Source of the DNA: Pseudoalteromonas luteoviolacea DSM 6061
GTDB lineage: Bacteria; Pseudomonadota; Gammaproteobacteria; Enterobacterales; Alteromonadaceae
Assembly: GCF_001625655.1 (NCBI RefSeq)
Contig: NZ_AUYB01000148.1
Coordinates: 1-64,000, forward strand
Direction of reading: 5' to 3'
DNA length: 64,000 bases
Each line of letters starts with the position of its first letter. The stretch's first letter is position 1. A program made the position numbers and the translations under genes. Shown here in pieces: positions 53,782-61,336 of this stretch. The notes beneath the pieces were generated by a model, which ran no database searches, was not told where the DNA came from, and was given only the letters and a program-made list of their open reading frames with translations.

Positions 53782-53946
53782 ATGAAAATGAAACTAAATA
53801 AAAAACGCATTAAAGTTTTGGGGTCAGATACAGTGAGTGTTAAACAAACCAAACAAATCGGTGGCGGACGATTTACAGGGCAATGTACTTACATGGAATG
53901 TTACTCAAAAGGGCCTGTTGTTTGTACTTCCATGCCATGCACCTAA
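53782..53946 (+). CDS. small Cys-rich precursor-like peptide 3
   Basis: A 54-residue peptide with AAGGAAA at the usual spacing. Leader MKMKLNKKRIKVLGSD and junction TKQIGGG match peptides 31362 and 35708. The core has four cysteines (CX4CX7CX4C) with Thr/Ser next to several of them (CTYMEC, CTSMPCT), as would suit thioether or disulfide formation. It is monocistronic, with endonuclease III convergent downstream. Together the three peptides share start, leader and junction but not core. Confidence 0.7.
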   Translation: MKMKLNKKRIKVLGSDTVSVKQTKQIGGGRFTGQCTYMECYSKGPVVCTSMPCT

Positions 53947-53998
53947 CTGTGCAACTTGTGCTTTGGACTGCCTGCTCAAAGCACAATACGTCAAACTA

Positions 53999-54667
53999 CT
54001 ATGGCTTTTTAACCAATTTTGGCTTTTTACGGTTGGGATAACAAGTCGTACAGATAGGGCATACCGTGCCATCACAGCCTCGCGCTGTGCAAAAGTCACG
54101 GCCGTAATAAATAATCTGTAAGTGCAAGTCATTCCAGCAAGCTTCAGGAAACAAGCGCTTTAAATCTTTCTCTGTCTGCGCAACATTTTTTCCATTGGTT
54201 AACCCCCAACGCTGCGCCAATCGGTGAATATGTGTATCTACCGGAAATGCAGGTACACCAAATGCTTGCGCCATGACTACTCCAGCTGTTTTGTGCCCCA
54301 CTCCAGGCAAAGTTTCTAGAGCATCCATATCTTCAGGCACAACCCCCGCATAATCCGCAACCAAGATTTCTGAGAGTTTTTTAATCGCCTTCGACTTTTG
54401 CGGCGACAAACCACATGGGCGAATAATTGCTTGAATGTCTTCAACCGACTGCTGTGCCATATCAAATGGGTTGTCAGCCAACTCCCAAAGCGATGGCGTG
54501 ACCTTATTTACACGCTCATCGGTACATTGTGCCGACAGTAGCACCGCGACCAACAGGGTATAGGGGTCTTTATGATCAAGCGGAATTGGAGGGTTAGGAT
54601 AGCGAGACTGCAACTGTTCGAGAATATATGCAACGCGCTCTGCTTTTAATAAGTTTTTTTCCGGCAC
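53999..54667 (-). CDS. nth: endonuclease III homologue (HhH-GPD DNA glycosylase)
   Basis: A 222-residue base-excision repair enzyme that removes oxidised pyrimidines and nicks abasic sites. The helix-hairpin-helix reads LPGVGHKTAGV with catalytic Lys126, and Asp144 lies in FPVDTHIHR. The C-terminal cysteines lie at 193, 198, 203, 206 and 209 (CTARGCDGTVCPICTTC), not in the E. coli CX6CX2CX5C order. The sequence is closer to the second, Bacteroidota/plant-like Nth group than to the E. coli type, so this may be an additional or replaced copy. The iron-sulfur cluster may be altered. Confidence 0.88.
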   Translation of the reverse strand: MPEKNLLKAERVAYILEQLQSRYPNPPIPLDHKDPYTLLVAVLLSAQCTDERVNKVTPSLWELADNPFDMAQQSVEDIQAIIRPCGLSPQKSKAIKKLSEILVADYAGVVPEDMDALETLPGVGHKTAGVVMAQAFGVPAFPVDTHIHRLAQRWGLTNGKNVAQTEKDLKRLFPEACWNDLHLQIIYYGRDFCTARGCDGTVCPICTTCYPNRKKPKLVKKP

Positions 54668-54764
54668 GAACTTTACCTACTTTCTGATATCTTTGAGCAA
54701 TATGGTTCAATCGACACTGACGCACAGCGGCGTCAGTACTTAAATAGATTTTTTCAGACCTAGA

Positions 54765-55694
54765 TTATGCGCCAAAAAATTGCCCAAGCGCAATGAAGAA
54801 GGGAACATTGATCAACACATTAAACGGGAAAGTTATGCCTAACGAGGCGGTAATGGACATACCAGCATTCGCTTCTGGCAAACTTTCTTTCATTGCTGCT
54901 GGCACTGCAATATAAGAAGCACTTGCGCCGAGCACAGCCATTAATGCAATACCGCCTGCACTTAAGCCCAGCAATAGGGCCAACCCAGTGCCCGCTAGTC
55001 CACCTAACATCGGCATTAAGACTGCGAAACTAATTAAAAACACGCTATTTTTCTTCAACGTCCCTAACTGTTCACCGGCAACCAAGCCCATTTTCAGTAG
55101 AAACAGAGCAAGTATTCCAGGGAATAACTCAATAAAGAGTGGTGCTAACTTTTGAACGCTGTCACCACCGATAAAACCGATGAGTAAACTACCGACCATC
55201 AAGAGAATACTTTGGTTTGCAACCAACTCTTTTTTAATAAACTCTCTGTTAATAATTTTGAAATTGCCTTTTGCCAGTACCAAACCAACAACAATCGCAG
55301 GCATTTCTAGCAATACTACAAATAGGGGGAAATACGCTTCATACGCGACGTTATTGGCTTCGAGTAAGGCAACAGCAACGGCATAGGTCGCAACACTGAC
55401 CGAACCATAATGCGCTGCGATTGCACCCGCATTCACTTTATCTAGCTGACCGAAATAACGTAGCAGCGGGTACGCGACTAGTGGAAGGAGTAAACCAAAC
55501 CCTATCACTGCCACAGACATAAACAAGAGTGAAGAATCTACATGCTGTTGCAGTGCAATGCCGCCTTTGAGACCTATGGCAATCATCAAAAACATGCTTA
55601 AGGATTTGTACAAACCATCTGTAAATGGGATTTTAGCGCCAAGTAGCTGAGCAATAATGCCGAGCACAAAAAAAGCGACAACTGCATCTACCAT
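54765..55694 (-). CDS. sbtA: SbtA-type sodium-dependent bicarbonate permease
   Basis: A 309-residue membrane protein with about ten helices of the SbtA/DUF897 family, first known as a cyanobacterial high-affinity bicarbonate:Na+ symporter (KSLSMFLMIAIGLKGGIALQQH, HYGSVSVATYAVAVA, ASASYIAVPAAMKESLPEAN). In heterotrophs it probably supplies bicarbonate for carboxylases. The upstream small membrane protein is coupled to it, and a CbbR-like LysR regulator is divergent. No SbtB/PII-like gene is adjacent; the 67-residue protein may take its place. Confidence 0.88.
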   Translation of the reverse strand: MVDAVVAFFVLGIIAQLLGAKIPFTDGLYKSLSMFLMIAIGLKGGIALQQHVDSSLLFMSVAVIGFGLLLPLVAYPLLRYFGQLDKVNAGAIAAHYGSVSVATYAVAVALLEANNVAYEAYFPLFVVLLEMPAIVVGLVLAKGNFKIINREFIKKELVANQSILLMVGSLLIGFIGGDSVQKLAPLFIELFPGILALFLLKMGLVAGEQLGTLKKNSVFLISFAVLMPMLGGLAGTGLALLLGLSAGGIALMAVLGASASYIAVPAAMKESLPEANAGMSITASLGITFPFNVLINVPFFIALGQFFGA

Positions 55695-55898
55695 TTATGA
55701 TTTCGCCTCTGTTGAGTATGCAGCAGGGTGTTTAGAAAAAGAAGACTTATAGCTAAACAGTAAAGCTGTAATAGACAAAACGACTGCCAAAATCACAAAC
55801 CCAACGGCACTAGTCCCAATGACTAAGCTGAAATAAGAAAAGGCTAAAAGACATAAGCTTGTTATTAAAGGCAATACCAAACTCTTAAACTTCATCAC
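55695..55898 (-). CDS. small two-helix membrane protein upstream of sbtA
   Basis: A 67-residue protein with two hydrophobic segments (LVLPLITSLCLLAFSYFSLVIG and AVGFVILAVVLSITALLFSY) and a basic tail. Its stop touches the sbtA start (TAAATG), which couples the two. No family recognised. It is likely a subunit or regulator of SbtA. Confidence 0.75.
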   Translation of the reverse strand: MMKFKSLVLPLITSLCLLAFSYFSLVIGTSAVGFVILAVVLSITALLFSYKSSFSKHPAAYSTEAKS

Positions 55899-56008
55899 AA
55901 ACTGCTCCTCTTTTTTTGCGTATTTTACAAAAAAGGAAATATAGATAAAAATAGATAGTAACTAACCAATGCATAGATAAAAATCTAATCAAATAAATAG
56001 AGGGCAGC

Positions 56009-56941
56009 ATGGCATCCAGATTACATGCACATATTGGCACGTTTAGACAGCTTGAAATATTGCTTGCACTTTACGAGGGAGGCAGCGTAAAAGCTGCAGC
56101 AGAAAAGCTTTTCTTAACTCAACCAACTGTATCAATGCAGTTGAAAAAACTCGCTGAAGCCATCGGTTTTCCACTCTATCAACAAGTTGGTAAACAGCTT
56201 AAATTCACCGATGCAGGGCTTGCTACTGTCGATACTGCCAGACAAATATTGCAAAGCTGCGAAGAATTGGATATGCATTTATCCAATTTACGCGGTTTAA
56301 AATCAGGAACTCTCAGGCTATCAAGCGTCACCACCGCAAAATATTTCATTCCTCACTTACTTGGCCCCTTTTGCGAACGCTACCCAGGAATAGATATTCA
56401 ATTTACAGTAGCAAACCGAAAACAAGTTATAGAGCGGTTGGAGCAAGGATTAGATGACTTTTATGTTTTTAGTCATTTGCCACAGGGGCTTGATCTTGAA
56501 GTAATTGAGTTTATGTCAAATGACCTAGTCGCCATTGCACCTGCTTCGCATCGTTTCAGTCAAAAGCAACAGGTATCACTTGCTGAATTTTGCCAAGAGG
56601 ACTTTTTAATACGCGAGTCTGGCTCTGGAACACGATATGCCACCGAAGTATTTTTCGACAACCTAGATGTCAAACCAAATATCAAAATGACCATTGCCAG
56701 TAATGAAGCCATTATTCATTCTGTGCTGTCAAAATTAGGTGTATCCATACTCTCATCTCACACGCTTGCCTTTGGTGAAATCCATGATGTGAAAGTGATT
56801 AATGTTGAGTCACTGCCTATCCGTTCAAAATGGTCATTTTCTTGGATAAAAAGTAAGGCGCTCTCTCCTATTGCCGAGGTTTTTCTCGATTATGTTGAAA
56901 CAGAAGGCCGAGACATAATGAAAAGTGCAATCAAACTCTAA
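56009..56941 (+). CDS. LysR-family regulator (CbbR-like)
   Basis: A 310-residue LysR regulator most like CbbR/CmpR, which control carbon-fixation and bicarbonate-transport genes. N-terminal winged helix (GGSVKAAAEKLFLTQPTVSMQLKKLAEAIGFPLYQQVGKQLKFTDAG), then a substrate-binding-like domain (SVTTAKYFIPHLLGPFCERYPGIDIQF). It is divergent from the sbtA operon by 110 bases, so that operon is its expected target. Confidence 0.92.
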   Translation: MASRLHAHIGTFRQLEILLALYEGGSVKAAAEKLFLTQPTVSMQLKKLAEAIGFPLYQQVGKQLKFTDAGLATVDTARQILQSCEELDMHLSNLRGLKSGTLRLSSVTTAKYFIPHLLGPFCERYPGIDIQFTVANRKQVIERLEQGLDDFYVFSHLPQGLDLEVIEFMSNDLVAIAPASHRFSQKQQVSLAEFCQEDFLIRESGSGTRYATEVFFDNLDVKPNIKMTIASNEAIIHSVLSKLGVSILSSHTLAFGEIHDVKVINVESLPIRSKWSFSWIKSKALSPIAEVFLDYVETEGRDIMKSAIKL

Positions 56942-57044
56942 GCAGCCCAACCAGAATAAAAAACGAGCAATTTTTTGAAAGATAGTTGGCGATTTCAGGG
57001 TCTGTGTTTGTCAGGCCCCCTATATTTTCGTTTAGAGGTTAGAT

Positions 57045-57797
57045 ATGAATGGTATATGCAAGTTAGTAACACTCAGTGCAGTCCTGTCGCTCACAGCCTG
57101 TGGAGGCAGCAGTAGCAGTGATAATACGACACCAACATCACCCGAAAACACCGCTTCTCCGACTACTCCTAGCACTCCACCTGCGGCATCTGCCACCGCC
57201 ACTTACGAACTGACATTTACCCGCACTTGGGATGCACAGACTTTTCCTACAAATTACCCAAGTGGCACCCACTTTTCTCCAGTCATTGGGCTGACACACA
57301 ATGAGCAAGGCCGTATATTTCAACGTGGTGAATCGGCATCTGCCGGTATTATCAGTATGGCGGAAACAGGATCGAAAGCGGCGCTCAAAACTGAAATCAG
57401 TAATATTCAAAACCTCGGCTATTCCAATTACTTGATTGATGAGTCGGGCATTTCAGGGAATAGTCAAAGTGTTAGTATGACCTTTGAAGCAAGCCAAAAC
57501 TTCTCGCTATTGAGCGTAGTATCTATGGTTGCACCAAGCCCTGATTGGTTCATTGGTATTGATAGCCTAGCATTATTCAATGATGGTCAATGGGTAATGG
57601 AGCAAACCATTCAATTGAAGGTCTACGATGCTGGTAGCGACAGCGGGGTCACTTTTAATTCAGCCAATCAAGAGACGGATCCTCAAGGCCTAATTACACT
57701 TTTAGATAGTGCGCGAAGCGATACAGACTTTGCGCAAGGTGTACACTTTCAAAGTGAAGCCAACATTGGTGTAATTACGATAAAATTGATGGAATAA
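57045..57797 (+). CDS. spondin-domain lipoprotein
   Basis: A 250-residue lipoprotein (lipobox SLTAC) with a Ser/Thr/Pro-rich linker to about residue 45. The remainder is a Spond_N domain (YELTFTRTWDAQTFPTNYPSGTHFSPVIGLTHN, SVVSMVAPSPDWFIGIDSLAL). Spondin N domains are common in secreted proteins of marine bacteria; the MVAPSPDWFIGID stretch is the family signature. Function unknown, likely surface adhesion or matrix. Confidence 0.88.
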   Translation: MNGICKLVTLSAVLSLTACGGSSSSDNTTPTSPENTASPTTPSTPPAASATATYELTFTRTWDAQTFPTNYPSGTHFSPVIGLTHNEQGRIFQRGESASAGIISMAETGSKAALKTEISNIQNLGYSNYLIDESGISGNSQSVSMTFEASQNFSLLSVVSMVAPSPDWFIGIDSLALFNDGQWVMEQTIQLKVYDAGSDSGVTFNSANQETDPQGLITLLDSARSDTDFAQGVHFQSEANIGVITIKLME

Positions 57798-57835
57798 TGG
57801 CGATTTGAACGCTCAAAGGTAGGTACAAATCGCTA
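57798..57835. terminator. hairpin between spondin and LysR genes
   Basis: Ten-bp stem TGGCGATTTG/CAAATCGCTA with one wobble and an 18-base loop between convergent genes. Confidence 0.45.
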
Positions 57836-58747
57836 TGATATCACTGCCTTTAATAGCTGTCGTAACCAGATGCTTTTATCATCTCGCTCTTTTCTACTAA
57901 ACCACAGCATGGAAATGTCAAAGTCAGGCACTGTTATGGGCGGTGAAAAACGCCCTAAACCATGACTTTGACATGCAATTTCAGCCATTTTTTGAGGCAC
58001 AATAGCTATCAATCGACGTTGTTTTAGCAAGCTTTGAATAGTTAAAAAATTACGTGTTGCCACGGTTACTTTCCGCGACATGCCTTGATCTTGTAATACC
58101 TTGTCGACTTGAGTCGAGAGCTGCCCGTCAGGACTTACCAAAGCATGTTCAACACCAGCAAACTGCGAAACCGTCAAGCCACTTTCAATCTCAACCATTT
58201 TAGGGTCGGCAATGCATACATGGCGCTCCGTGTAGAGGTACTCGCAATGAAAAGCACTATCTAATGTCGGGATACTACCAATCACTACGTCCAGTTTTTC
58301 TTGCTCAGCCAAAGTAACATAATTGCTGCGGTTCACATTGATAAAACTCACTTGCGCATTAGGTGCCTGCTGACGAATGGCGTCATAAATTAAAGGCGCA
58401 AAGATAAACTCGGCATAATCCGTTAATCCAATTCGGCAAACCCCTTGATACAAACTTGGTTCAAAAGTTGCGGTAGTCAAAAGCTCATGGGTAACGGACG
58501 CCAAAATTTGAGTGATAGTTGGAGACAACATATGAGCCCGTTCAGTGGGTACCATTTTATGACCTTTGCGCTCAAATAAGGGGTCGTCAAACAAGGTACG
58601 TAAACGCGCTAAACTGTGGCTCATTGCAGACTGGCTGACGCAGTTTTTCTCAGCAGCAACGCTTACACTTTCATAGCGGTATAAATATGCAAAACTAACC
58701 AATAAATTTAAGTCTATGTTTCTCCATTGAAAATCTGCAAAGCTCAC
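57833..58747 (-). CDS. LysR-family transcriptional regulator
   Basis: A LysR regulator of 304 residues, with the NodD/LeuO-like layout (NIDLNLLVSFAYLYRYESVSVAAEKNCVSQSAMSHSLARLR, DPLFERKGHKMVPTERA). It is divergent from the chromate transporter gene at 58854 (about 105 bases) and is its probable regulator. The effector is unknown. Confidence 0.92.
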   Translation of the reverse strand: MSFADFQWRNIDLNLLVSFAYLYRYESVSVAAEKNCVSQSAMSHSLARLRTLFDDPLFERKGHKMVPTERAHMLSPTITQILASVTHELLTTATFEPSLYQGVCRIGLTDYAEFIFAPLIYDAIRQQAPNAQVSFINVNRSNYVTLAEQEKLDVVIGSIPTLDSAFHCEYLYTERHVCIADPKMVEIESGLTVSQFAGVEHALVSPDGQLSTQVDKVLQDQGMSRKVTVATRNFLTIQSLLKQRRLIAIVPQKMAEIACQSHGLGRFSPPITVPDFDISMLWFSRKERDDKSIWLRQLLKAVIS

Positions 58748-58853
58748 CTAAAATCCCATTATATTCATAGTTATAATCAATACTATTAATTTGATTGATT
58801 ATAAATCATTTTTTAACCTATACACATAATTAATCACAGTAAATCTGTTTAAT

Positions 58854-59999
58854 ATGTTTTCAATATTCAAACTATTTTTTATGCTCGGTTGGGTAAGCTT
58901 TGGCGGCCCAGCGGCGCATATCGGTTACTTTAGACAAACTTTCGTTGAAAAGCTCAAATGGTTAGATGACCATGAATATGGTCAAATCGTTGCCCTAAGC
59001 CAGTTTTTGCCGGGGCCTGGCTCTAGTCAAGTTGGCTTTGCGCTTGGCTACAAACGGGGTGGACTCGCTGGTGCTTGTGCTGCGTTTTTAGGCTTTACCT
59101 TACCTTCTGTTTTAATCATGATAGGACTAGCCTTGCTTGCCAGTCATGCCACTGACACCAGTGCATTTCAAAACGTCGTTCATGGTTTAAAGTTACTTGC
59201 GGTGGTGGTGGTTGCTGACGCAGCATGGGGAATGTACAAAAACTTTTGTAAAAACACACTTACCGTCAGTTTGTGTTTGGCAACTGCAATTGCGCTACTT
59301 GTCATGCCAAGCATCACTATGCAGATCTGTGTGCTCATCGTGGCAGCTATCATCGGTGCTTATTATCTCAAACCAGAAACTGCACCAATCACATTACCAG
59401 CTTTTAAACCAAGTTATATCCCGCTCATTTTGTTTATTGCTTTGCTCATTGGCTTACCTGCGCTTGCTTCCCTTTCACCTTCATTGACTCTTTTCAATGA
59501 TTTTTATCAAGCGGGTAGCCTTGTTTTTGGTGGCGGCCATGTTGTACTGCCACTGCTGCAAAATATTGTCGGTGATAATCTCAGTCAAGACGCTTTCCTA
59601 ACAGGGTATGCCGCAGCGCAAGCCGTTCCTGGCCCAATGTTTACATTTGCTACCTATATTGGTTATGAACTTATGCCTTCCAGCCCTCTAATTGGCGCCC
59701 TTATTGCGACGGTAGCGGTATTTTTACCCGGCTTTTTACTTCTTTTAGCCGTACTTAAAAATTGGCAATCACTGGCGCAAAAACCCCGCATTGCAGGGGC
59801 GTTGGGTGGTGTAAATGCTGCGGTAGTGGGCCTTTTAGTGGCTGCTTTATATCAACCCGTATTCATCAGCGCAGTCATGCTGCCAACGGATATTGCCCTT
59901 GTATTGGTTGGCTTTTTCCTAATGAAGCAGTTAAAACTACCGATTATTTGGTTGGTCCTTACTTTCATGGCGGCAGGCTTTGGGATGGGCCTCATTTAG
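58854..59999 (+). CDS. chrA: ChrA-type chromate efflux transporter
   Basis: A 381-residue inner-membrane protein of the CHR family. The full-length form with two related halves is seen: N-terminal FFMLGWVSFGGPAAHIGYFRQTF, QFLPGPGSSQVGFALGYKRGG and C-terminal GSLVFGGGHVVLPLLQNI, QAVPGPMFTFATYIG. Such proteins expel chromate using proton-motive force. It is divergent from a LysR gene that probably controls it. A short hairpin lies beyond the stop. Confidence 0.92.
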   Translation: MFSIFKLFFMLGWVSFGGPAAHIGYFRQTFVEKLKWLDDHEYGQIVALSQFLPGPGSSQVGFALGYKRGGLAGACAAFLGFTLPSVLIMIGLALLASHATDTSAFQNVVHGLKLLAVVVVADAAWGMYKNFCKNTLTVSLCLATAIALLVMPSITMQICVLIVAAIIGAYYLKPETAPITLPAFKPSYIPLILFIALLIGLPALASLSPSLTLFNDFYQAGSLVFGGGHVVLPLLQNIVGDNLSQDAFLTGYAAAQAVPGPMFTFATYIGYELMPSSPLIGALIATVAVFLPGFLLLLAVLKNWQSLAQKPRIAGALGGVNAAVVGLLVAALYQPVFISAVMLPTDIALVLVGFFLMKQLKLPIIWLVLTFMAAGFGMGLI

Positions 60000-60140
60000 C
60001 CTTGGAGTTTATCGCTAAAATAGATGTCACAGCCCTATGCAAATAGCGATAAAAAGTGAACATTAGCACTTTAAGTCAAACCCGATTCAATTTAGTGAAG
60101 ACTATTTTAATTCAAGGGTTTCAATTGGTGCTTAAAAACA

Positions 60141-60177
60141 GTATATTTGAATGATAACCATTATCATTCAAATATAC
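60141..60177. promoter_or_regulatory. Fur box within a 37-bp palindrome
   Basis: Two perfect 17-base arms surround a 3-base centre. The middle (60152-60166, TGATAACCATTATCA) differs from the 7-1-7 Fur consensus TGATAATCATTATCA by one base. It lies directly upstream of the zinc-ribbon gene start at 60180, so Fur would repress that gene when iron is plentiful. A TATACT hexamer at 60173-60178 overlaps its right edge. Confidence 0.8.
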
Positions 60178-60179
60178 TA

Positions 60180-60482
60180 ATGTTGAGAGATTTCGTTACC
60201 CGACCATGTCCATGCTGTAAAAAGCCACTGACGCTTAGTGAGCGAATACCGCTGCTCAATCGCGAAAGTGTGCACTGCAAGCACTGCGCGAAGCCATTAA
60301 AGCCCAACTTTAATATTATGTTGTTTAATGTTTTTTGGTTGAGTATGAGCGTATCTTGGATCATAGAAGCACACACAGAACTTAACTATCTATGGGCTTT
60401 ATCAGCAGCTTTAATTGTAGTAAGTGTTATTGAACCATTATTAGATGTGCTCTTCCCCTTAGAAGAAGAGCGATATGATTAG
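60180..60482 (+). CDS. small zinc-ribbon membrane protein under Fur control
   Basis: A 100-residue protein with two CxxC knuckles near the N-terminus (CPCCKKPLTL and CKHCAKPLKP), then two hydrophobic segments (IMLFNVFWLSMSVSWII and YLWALSAALIVVSVIEPLL) and an acidic tail. It matches the general pattern of CXXC-x(~20)-CXXC membrane proteins of unknown role. The ATG at 60180 starts 3 bases past the Fur palindrome and has no ribosome site; a leaderless or alternative start (TTG 60183) is possible. An earlier in-frame TTG (60147) lies inside the palindrome and is rejected. Iron-responsive expression is inferred. Confidence 0.72.
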   Translation: MLRDFVTRPCPCCKKPLTLSERIPLLNRESVHCKHCAKPLKPNFNIMLFNVFWLSMSVSWIIEAHTELNYLWALSAALIVVSVIEPLLDVLFPLEEERYD

Positions 60483-60486
60483 CGCC

Positions 60487-60825
60487 CTACAGCCAAATTA
60501 GCTTTACCATAGCAACAATCATCGACAAACTCAGTAATATACATAAAAAGTTAAAAGCTTTATTTATTGCATCCCCTTTGACGTAGTCACCCGCAATTTG
60601 CCACCCTGCTATCACACCATTGAGTGTAAAAATACATACACTAATGGAAGTCAGTACTTTGAACCAAATAGGAGAGAAAAAGCTCGCTAAAGCTTGATGG
60701 TTCGTGACTGGCTCTAAAAACAGCAATGTCACAACTAGAAGACTATATGCCACAATCACGGTATTGCTGATGCGCTGCAGTACCCATTGTTTTGTACCTG
60801 AACGCGCGATATTCATTACAGCCAT
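60487..60825 (-). CDS. sdhD: SdhD-like succinate dehydrogenase membrane anchor, haem ligand missing
   Basis: A 112-residue three-helix protein homologous to E. coli SdhD. Alignment without gaps (ASFFSPIWFKVLT to WQIAGDYVKG) places Asn69 where E. coli has the haem ligand His71, while Asp80 and Tyr81, at the quinone site, are kept. ATG 60825 has GGAGG upstream; the frame back to 60891 has none. It overlaps sdhC by 10 bases. No sdhA or sdhB follows; the next gene on this side is convergent. Confidence 0.85.
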   Translation of the reverse strand: MAVMNIARSGTKQWVLQRISNTVIVAYSLLVVTLLFLEPVTNHQALASFFSPIWFKVLTSISVCIFTLNGVIAGWQIAGDYVKGDAINKAFNFLCILLSLSMIVAMVKLIWL

Positions 60826-61196
60826 ATTAATCCTCCCACCAAGATACTCAACACAATCCCGAGCCCAATTGCAACGCGAGAAATCATGCACCCACTAGCC
60901 AGCTCTTCAAAGTAGCCAAACTCTTGTACAATGTGTTTGATGGTTCCTAAGCAATAATACCCAAGCGCTGTTAATAAGCCCCAAACCACAAATTGAGCGA
61001 AAAAGTTTTCACTAAAAATGGTGCTTAGCGTGTCAAAGTTGTGCGCTGATTGCATAGCAAAAATCAGTAATGGTAATAAAACCACTGCTGCTGCCCATAC
61101 TATGACACCACTTACCCGATGCAAGATTGATGCATAGGCAGTAATCGGCAGTGCCATGGTTTGAATTGCCAAATTAGTTGGCCGCTCTTTTCTCAT
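60816..61196 (-). CDS. sdhC: SdhC-like succinate dehydrogenase cytochrome b subunit, haem ligand missing
   Basis: A 126-residue homologue of E. coli SdhC. RPTNLAIQTMALPITAYASILHRVSG aligns with RPVNLDLQTIRFPITAIASILHRVSG, keeping the quinone-site Ser and Arg. At the haem-ligand position (His84 of E. coli) the sequence is Tyr81 (TALGYYCLG versus TALAYHVVV); the nearby IKHIVQEFGYFEE keeps the other histidine. SdhC and SdhD normally anchor the succinate dehydrogenase dimer and hold haem b. Here the pair is without sdhAB and with neither axial ligand. Genes either side are unrelated. Confidence 0.85.
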   Translation of the reverse strand: MRKERPTNLAIQTMALPITAYASILHRVSGVIVWAAAVVLLPLLIFAMQSAHNFDTLSTIFSENFFAQFVVWGLLTALGYYCLGTIKHIVQEFGYFEELASGCMISRVAIGLGIVLSILVGGLIWL

Positions 61197-61280
61197 GTTG
61201 AATACCTAGATGTTTATAACAATTAAATGCTAACGCAAATCATTAACACTTACAAACTTTAAGTAGGCTCATAAAATAAC

Positions 61281-61307
61281 AAAAAAGCGCCGTAACCTGC
61301 GGCGCTT
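61281..61307 (-). terminator. rho-independent terminator of AbgT-family gene
   Basis: On the minus strand an 8-bp GC stem AAGCGCCG/CGGCGCTT with a CAGGTTA loop is followed by TTTTTT-type run, 30 bases past the stop of the transporter. Confidence 0.9.
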
Positions 61308-61336
61308 ATAGAAAATAATTACTTAGAGGCTTGTCG

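Noticed and set aside
53837..54121. 94-codon plus-strand frame overlapping precursor peptide 3 and nth
   Set aside because: It uses another frame from the peptide, has no ribosome site and runs antisense into the nth gene, which has full HhH-GPD motifs.
60147..60180. TTG start at 60147 for the zinc-ribbon gene
   Set aside because: It falls inside the Fur-box palindrome, has no ribosome site, and the added residues show no family features.
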